Below, piece after piece: positions 59,901-64,000 of a stretch of 64,000 bases of DNA (position 1 is its first letter; each line of letters starts with the position of its first letter). The notes beneath the pieces were generated by a model. It searched no databases. It saw nothing but the letters and a program-made list of their open reading frames with translations, and had not been told where the DNA came from. The DNA is from Pseudocercospora fijiensis CIRAD86 (lineage: Eukaryota > Ascomycota > Dothideomycetes > Mycosphaerellales > Mycosphaerellaceae): the NCBI RefSeq assembly GCF_000340215.1, contig NW_006921547.1:227886-291885 (forward strand), read 5' to 3'. The translations under genes and the position numbers were made by a program.

Positions 59901-61520
59901 ATCCTCCTTACGTACTCCCTATTAGTAGAAGAATGTTAGGCAGTCTATAGTGCTAATGTAGTTGCATCCTACTAGGAGGCTAAACAGGTCGGACTAGAGC
60001 GGAATCTAGTAACTATCCGGTATCGATATACGGTTTAGAGCGCGAATGTCTACTACCGCCCTAGGCTTATTAACGTTGCCGCCCTTCCTATCGGGCACGC
60101 GCTTCTAAACTACAAAGACGGGGAACCCGAAGGGTGTTAGTTCGGTAGTAAACTCTATTTTGCCCTAGTCGTAGAGATCTTCGTATATCTTGTCGACTAC
60201 TTCCCGATCTCGCTTTCCTAAATTAATTACCTTAGGCGGAGGGAGCTTGTTAAAGTAGTCTAGGGTTGTAGGGATCGGTATATATTTAGACTCGGGGATG
60301 TTAATAATCGTACGCCGATCCGTAAAGAGCTTAGGATATTTTTCTACTACTGCGGCGATTGCGTTAGCCCGATCGGGCGCGCCGTAGATAGTTATACCTA
60401 AGTCGTGCTTCTGCTCGAGCTCGGCTATTGTTATTAGCGCGTTTAGATTTAGCGCGGCTAGCCTATAATCCTCGGCGTCTATGTAAAAAGCGCCTTCGAA
60501 GGTAGAATCTAGCAGCGTACCAATTCGCTAGCCGGCCTTTAGAAGTACTTCGGAGGTAGAATTATTGCGGACTTACGCGTACGAGAAGGACGAGTCTACT
60601 AACTAGTTATATACCGATACTAACGGCGGCGATCCGGCAGACAATCCCTAGGCAGATCCGTACGGTTGTAGCACTAATCCTGCTTCTAGTAAGAAGTCGC
60701 GTTGTCGTAGCAGTTCGCCGGCAAAATTAATTAGGACTATAGTTACCGAACGAGGTAGAAGCTAGACATCGCTTACTACGCGGATAGGGCGATTAAGGAC
60801 CGGTTTACCCTTCTTTCGCTTTACGCTAACCTTAAAGGTAGCGTTGCCCTAATTAGTAACCGTAACCTTCCTTGCTAGCACGTTAATCTTTATACCTTTA
60901 ATAGCGACCGCGTCTATTCCCTATAGGATCTTAGCCTTTAAACTCGGAATAAGGTAAACCTCGCGGACCGTATAGGCTAGCGCTACCGTGCCGTCCGTAC
61001 GCTGCGATAGTATATAAAAATCTAACTAAATATACTCGGATGTAGCCTAAGCCCCTACAATACCCCCAATTTCAAGCGGCTCGCGAAGATAGAGAATCTA
61101 GATATCGGGCTGCTATTAAAGCACGAATGCTTTATCGGCGAGAGTTATAGTATAGCCGGTGTCTAAACAAATCTACTCCGTAGCGCCCTAGGGCGAAAAT
61201 CGGCAAGGAAACGTTATATACTAAAAGTTGCGAAAGGCGTAGCCGCGCTATACTAACGGCACCGCTATAGATCGGTAGACTATAGGGTTGTCTAGCAATC
61301 TTTGCTATATAGGCGGCGGCGGCGCTAATTTCTTCGCGTAGCCGGCACGAACGTAATAGTATAAGAGATTTCTCGACGCGAATTCGTAACCGTATACCTT
61401 ATAGGCGTAAGCGGACGAAAGATATAGACGAACACTAGAGGGGACCTTGATTTCTTAAGAGGCTTTAGCCGTAAGCGAAAGAGGAGTGCCGATGCCGCTA
61501 AAGTAGGCACTATACTCGGA
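56941..61520 (-). pseudogene. pol: Chromovirus pol with C-terminal chromodomain (minus strand)
   Basis: Minus strand, in order. Protease near 61.15 kb reads ICLDTGYTITLADKAF, with the catalytic D-T-G kept. RT spans about 60.35-59.65 kb (GKIEFTTELTPFGFPVFVVQ; IPDSYQIPL); its YIDD now reads YIDN at 59751-59762, a GAT to AAT change of RIP type. RNase H spans about 59.45-58.8 kb (ANIDSSREFGHSVVVYYVKG; ending LDALSRL). The integrase has a zinc-finger remnant near 58.3 kb (YIDYCQQC). Its Glu segment near 57.88 kb (TDRQSERTNQTVK) has D-G-Q changed to D-R-Q but keeps SER. A chromodomain lies at about 57.07-57.27 kb (YEVERVLDRRTVVRRSKLV; aromatic residues and DVGNLDAAREL). The chromodomain would target insertion to H3K9-methylated chromatin. 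Stops are mainly TAG. Confidence 0.93.
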
Positions 61521-64000
61521 CTAATACGGGTCCAAATAATATGTATCTTCGCCTAGGTCGCCGAAGTAACCTTACTTAACGGGCTAGGAGTCGTCCGCGT
61601 CCTGCGACTAATCCTGCAACTGTTCTAGGTTAGCATCCTCGGCACTATAATAGGCCCGTTTAGAAGGAATTTGCTCCGGGGTTTCCTCGCTACCGAAGTG
61701 CGCTTGTTAACGATTATTCTAGCGCGGCTTCGCGTCGGTAGCCCTATCGAGGCGCTTTAGATCCTTCTAAGGGAAGAACTTCTTCTATAGCTCGCTTCCG
61801 CTTGCGTTAGGTTGCTAATTGTTCTAATAGTAGTTGTTAGGACGATTCTGCTATTTGTTAGTATTAAAACGGGCGCGATACTCGCCTAACGATCCGGTCC
61901 GGCTAGGATTATCCTTCTAATTCCGAGCACCGTCGGCTCTTCTTAGTAGATTATCGCGACCGCTTCCCTAATAGTTAGGCTAGCGACGATTCTTACCTCC
62001 GGCAGCTATCTACTCCTATATATAGAACTTCTTCTCGCAGGCTATAACGAATTCGTCCGTCGTCGTATCCTCGTCTAGTTCGAATAAAGCCTCCTAGAAA
62101 CGCGGCTCTAAACGGCGATAGGCCTGTAGGATCTGCAGTTCTTCGCCGAAGCTAGCGTCGCCCGCTAACCTTATCGTCGTAATAATATAGTCCGTAATCG
62201 ACTTTCCTGCTCTAACGTCCTTCTAGCTATACGATTGCTAGTTAAGCAGCTTTATCGCTTTTACCGCCGAAACCTTCTAGCGCTTGCTAAGCTTCTCTTA
62301 CTAACGCTTAATACCGTGCCTCTTACGAAGATAGCGGCGATCCTAACTAGAAATCTACGCCTAGTACTAGGTCTGTGCAATTCCGCGGAAATAAAGGGAA
62401 ATATTAAGGCAAACCTCCTCTAATCCTACTATATAGGCGTAATCCTTAGCTGCCGAGATAAAGGCGTACACCGATCGGTAGGTTATTTTATTGCCTACTA
62501 AGGCGTAATCGCCGTCGCCGTGTTCCGTTATACTTAAAGTCGGGTCGAAGAATCCTAGACGGGCTAGATCGAACCTAGGGCGGTGCCGATAGTCGGCCGG
62601 TTCTTCGGAGTCTAATTTAGAGGAGGAACGATCTCTATAATAGCGATAACGGCGAGCCCGGCGATACGCGCCGTGTTTTCCGCTATAGTAGCTATAGTGG
62701 CTATTATCGTCGCTCGACGAGCTATTAGATAGCGAAGGGGAACCGCGAGTACGATGCTTTCTATTCCGGTTCTTACGCTAATAACCGGGATTTAGCTCGC
62801 TATGCTCCGTATAGCTATTATATCGGTTAGCGTCCTGCGGGCTACTGTTTTGCATATAAGGGCCTAGGGTGTAAGCTTGCTAGTGACCTTGTTAGTAAGC
62901 TTGTTAATAATAGCGAGGGTTATCTAGGCGAAATTAGCGCGACTAGCCTATATTCCCTCTAGTGTAGGTAGCGTAGCCTAGGGGCGGCGCTTGTTAATAG
63001 CAGCGAGGGTTATCGGGAGCGAATTAGCGTATCTAGCTAGGAGCAGCCTAGCCCTAGGCGTACGTTTGCTAGTAATATAGCGGATCGGGAGCGAGTCGGC
63101 CCGTCTAGCTAGCGTTTCTATTGCGTTCGGGCTCCCGAGCAGCCTAGCCCTAGGTATACTATTGCTAGTAATAGCGTAGATCGGGAGTGAATTAGCCCGT
63201 CTAGCTAGCATTTCCGTTGCGTTTAGGCTTACGAGTAGCCTAGCCCTAGGCGTACGTTTGCTAGTAATTGCGTAGATTATTAGGAGCAAATTTGCCTATC
63301 TAGCTAGCATTCCCTCCGCTATAGGCGGCGTAATTATAGCCTAGATCACTATCTAGACCTAACCGCGGGCCGCCGCTAGCTAGTTAGCCGTCGGGCGGGT
63401 CGTTCTAATCCTATAGCGAGTCGCGGCGGCTGCTCTCGGAAACTAAACCCGCTCTCTTAAGTCGCGACCTCTAACGCCGGCTAAGATAGTCCTCGACTTG
63501 CTCTCGGAACTCGTAGCTATAGTAGCCGTCGCGGTCCTCCTACCCTAGATCGTCCTAGCCGGCGTAGGAACGATCGCTACCTGCGATACGTAAACGATCG
63601 TCGCGACTATTATCGTAGTCTTTAGGGCCCGCCTAGGAACCGGTCTAATCCGGTTAAGGAGAAAGGCATTGTTCTATAAGAAATTAGGCGAGGCGATTAT
63701 CTAAGATAATGCCTCGACGTAGTGCCGACTCCCGCAAGGTATATAGGCGCTACTAGTCTAGTTGTTTACGGATCTCGCTACGATCTAGCTCTATCGTAGA
63801 CTCTGCAGATAGCGGACGCTAGTACCGGCTACGAGGCTCGCTATTGCCTAGATTCCCCTTCGTTAGCCCGCGGCCTCGTAGCGCGTCCTTATAATTGCGG
63901 TCTATCGGGCCTCGTCCGTTATCTAGCAGAGGATACGGCGAGGATTCTAACGGAGAGGATTTATCGCTAGAGATCCTTATAGGTAACGGTCTACGTAGAA
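61521..64000 (-). pseudogene. gag: Chromovirus gag (minus strand), running off the right edge
   Basis: The capsid-like core lies at about 62.62-61.99 kb: KITYRSVYAFISAAKDYAY, then LYFRGIAQT, then YIITTIRLAGDASFGEELQI and RRLEPRF, the order seen in Ty3/Gypsy gag (FLRGxA..W, ...LxPxF). Upstream, 63.31-62.85 kb encodes a low-complexity region rich in Gln, Tyr, Asn and Pro with repeated YYQQ units. Further upstream a charged region (SDKSSPLESSPYPLLDNGRG near 63.95 kb) remains open to the window end, so the start and 5' LTR lie outside. The segment between the core and protease (61.9-61.5 kb) is polar and linker-like. Stops are mainly TAG. Confidence 0.85.
62850..63310 (-). repeat. Tandem repeats encoding YYQQ-type low-complexity units in gag
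   Basis: Four to five imperfect units of about 60-120 bp carry GGCGTACGTTTGCTAGTAAT and GCGTAGATCGGGAG words. On the gag frame of the minus strand they read as units such as DLRYY, DPLYYQQTYA and DNPRCYQQAPP, separated by Arg/Asn/Ala spacers. A shadow frame of 103 codons at 62978-63289 arises from the same repeats. Confidence 0.65.

Noticed and set aside
62978..63289. Minus-strand frame of 103 codons with an internal repeat
   Set aside because: It comes from the tandem repeats of gag read in the wrong frame; the gag frame encodes the YYQQ units.
1..64000. tRNA or rRNA genes
   Set aside because: No cloverleaf with intact TTCGA arm and no rRNA core motifs were recognised on either strand.

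Overview
This window looks like a transposon graveyard from a filamentous ascomycete. Coding similarity is clear on both strands, but nearly every frame is riddled with TAG and TAA, and the changes fall where CpA/TpG became TpA: Trp and Gln codons became stops, His and Cys became Tyr, Asp became Asn, Glu became Lys. By eye, the first 60 bases hold about 11 TpA, one CpA and one TpG, while CpG is kept. That is the signature of repeat-induced point mutation (RIP), a fungal defence against duplicated DNA. I find no intact host gene, no tRNA or rRNA and no CRISPR array. The short ATG-to-stop frames that survive are mostly shadows.

Layout. (1) 1-9.5 kb: two unrelated minisatellites that both have a 136-bp period, a long foldback palindrome, a 100-N assembly gap, a 112-bp tandem repeat, and on the minus strand a long SNF2-helicase-like pseudogene (about 5.3-9.5 kb). 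(2) 11.54-23.68 kb: a nearly complete 12.1-kb LTR retroelement with 280-bp LTRs, CTAG flanks and a polypurine tract. It carries a Gypsy-type gag-protease-RT-RNaseH-integrase plus a separate roughly 930-codon ORF after pol. The element is punctuated by five copies of a CCCCGGGG-centred palindrome. It lies inside an older gene remnant. (3) 25.47-28.65 kb: a second, LTR-less fragment of the same Gypsy family, cut at its RT by the next element. (4) 28.65 to about 39.6 kb: a plus-strand chromodomain Gypsy element (chromovirus) with a very short LTR and again a long ORF after pol. (5) 39.7-48.3 kb: a mosaic of small gene remnants, a 353-bp tandem duplication and a minus-strand hAT transposase, scattered with about a dozen GCCGGC dimer repeats. 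(6) 48.28-51.52 kb: the 3' part of a minus-strand Copia element, noticeably less RIPped. (7) 51.52-64.0 kb: a second chromovirus on the minus strand, inserted in the Copia integrase and running off the right edge, with a roughly 1,640-codon ORF between pol and its 3' LTR.

The nesting gives a relative history: gene remnant, then Copia, then minus-strand chromovirus on the right; gene remnant, then 12.1-kb element, and Gypsy fragment, then plus-strand chromovirus, on the left. The most unusual signals are the palindromes bracketing each ORF of the 12.1-kb element, the three unrelated-looking large ORFs in the env position of three Gypsy elements, and the GCCGGC dimers with constant 12-13 bp spacing. 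All functional statements rest on motif recognition by eye; no database search was possible.
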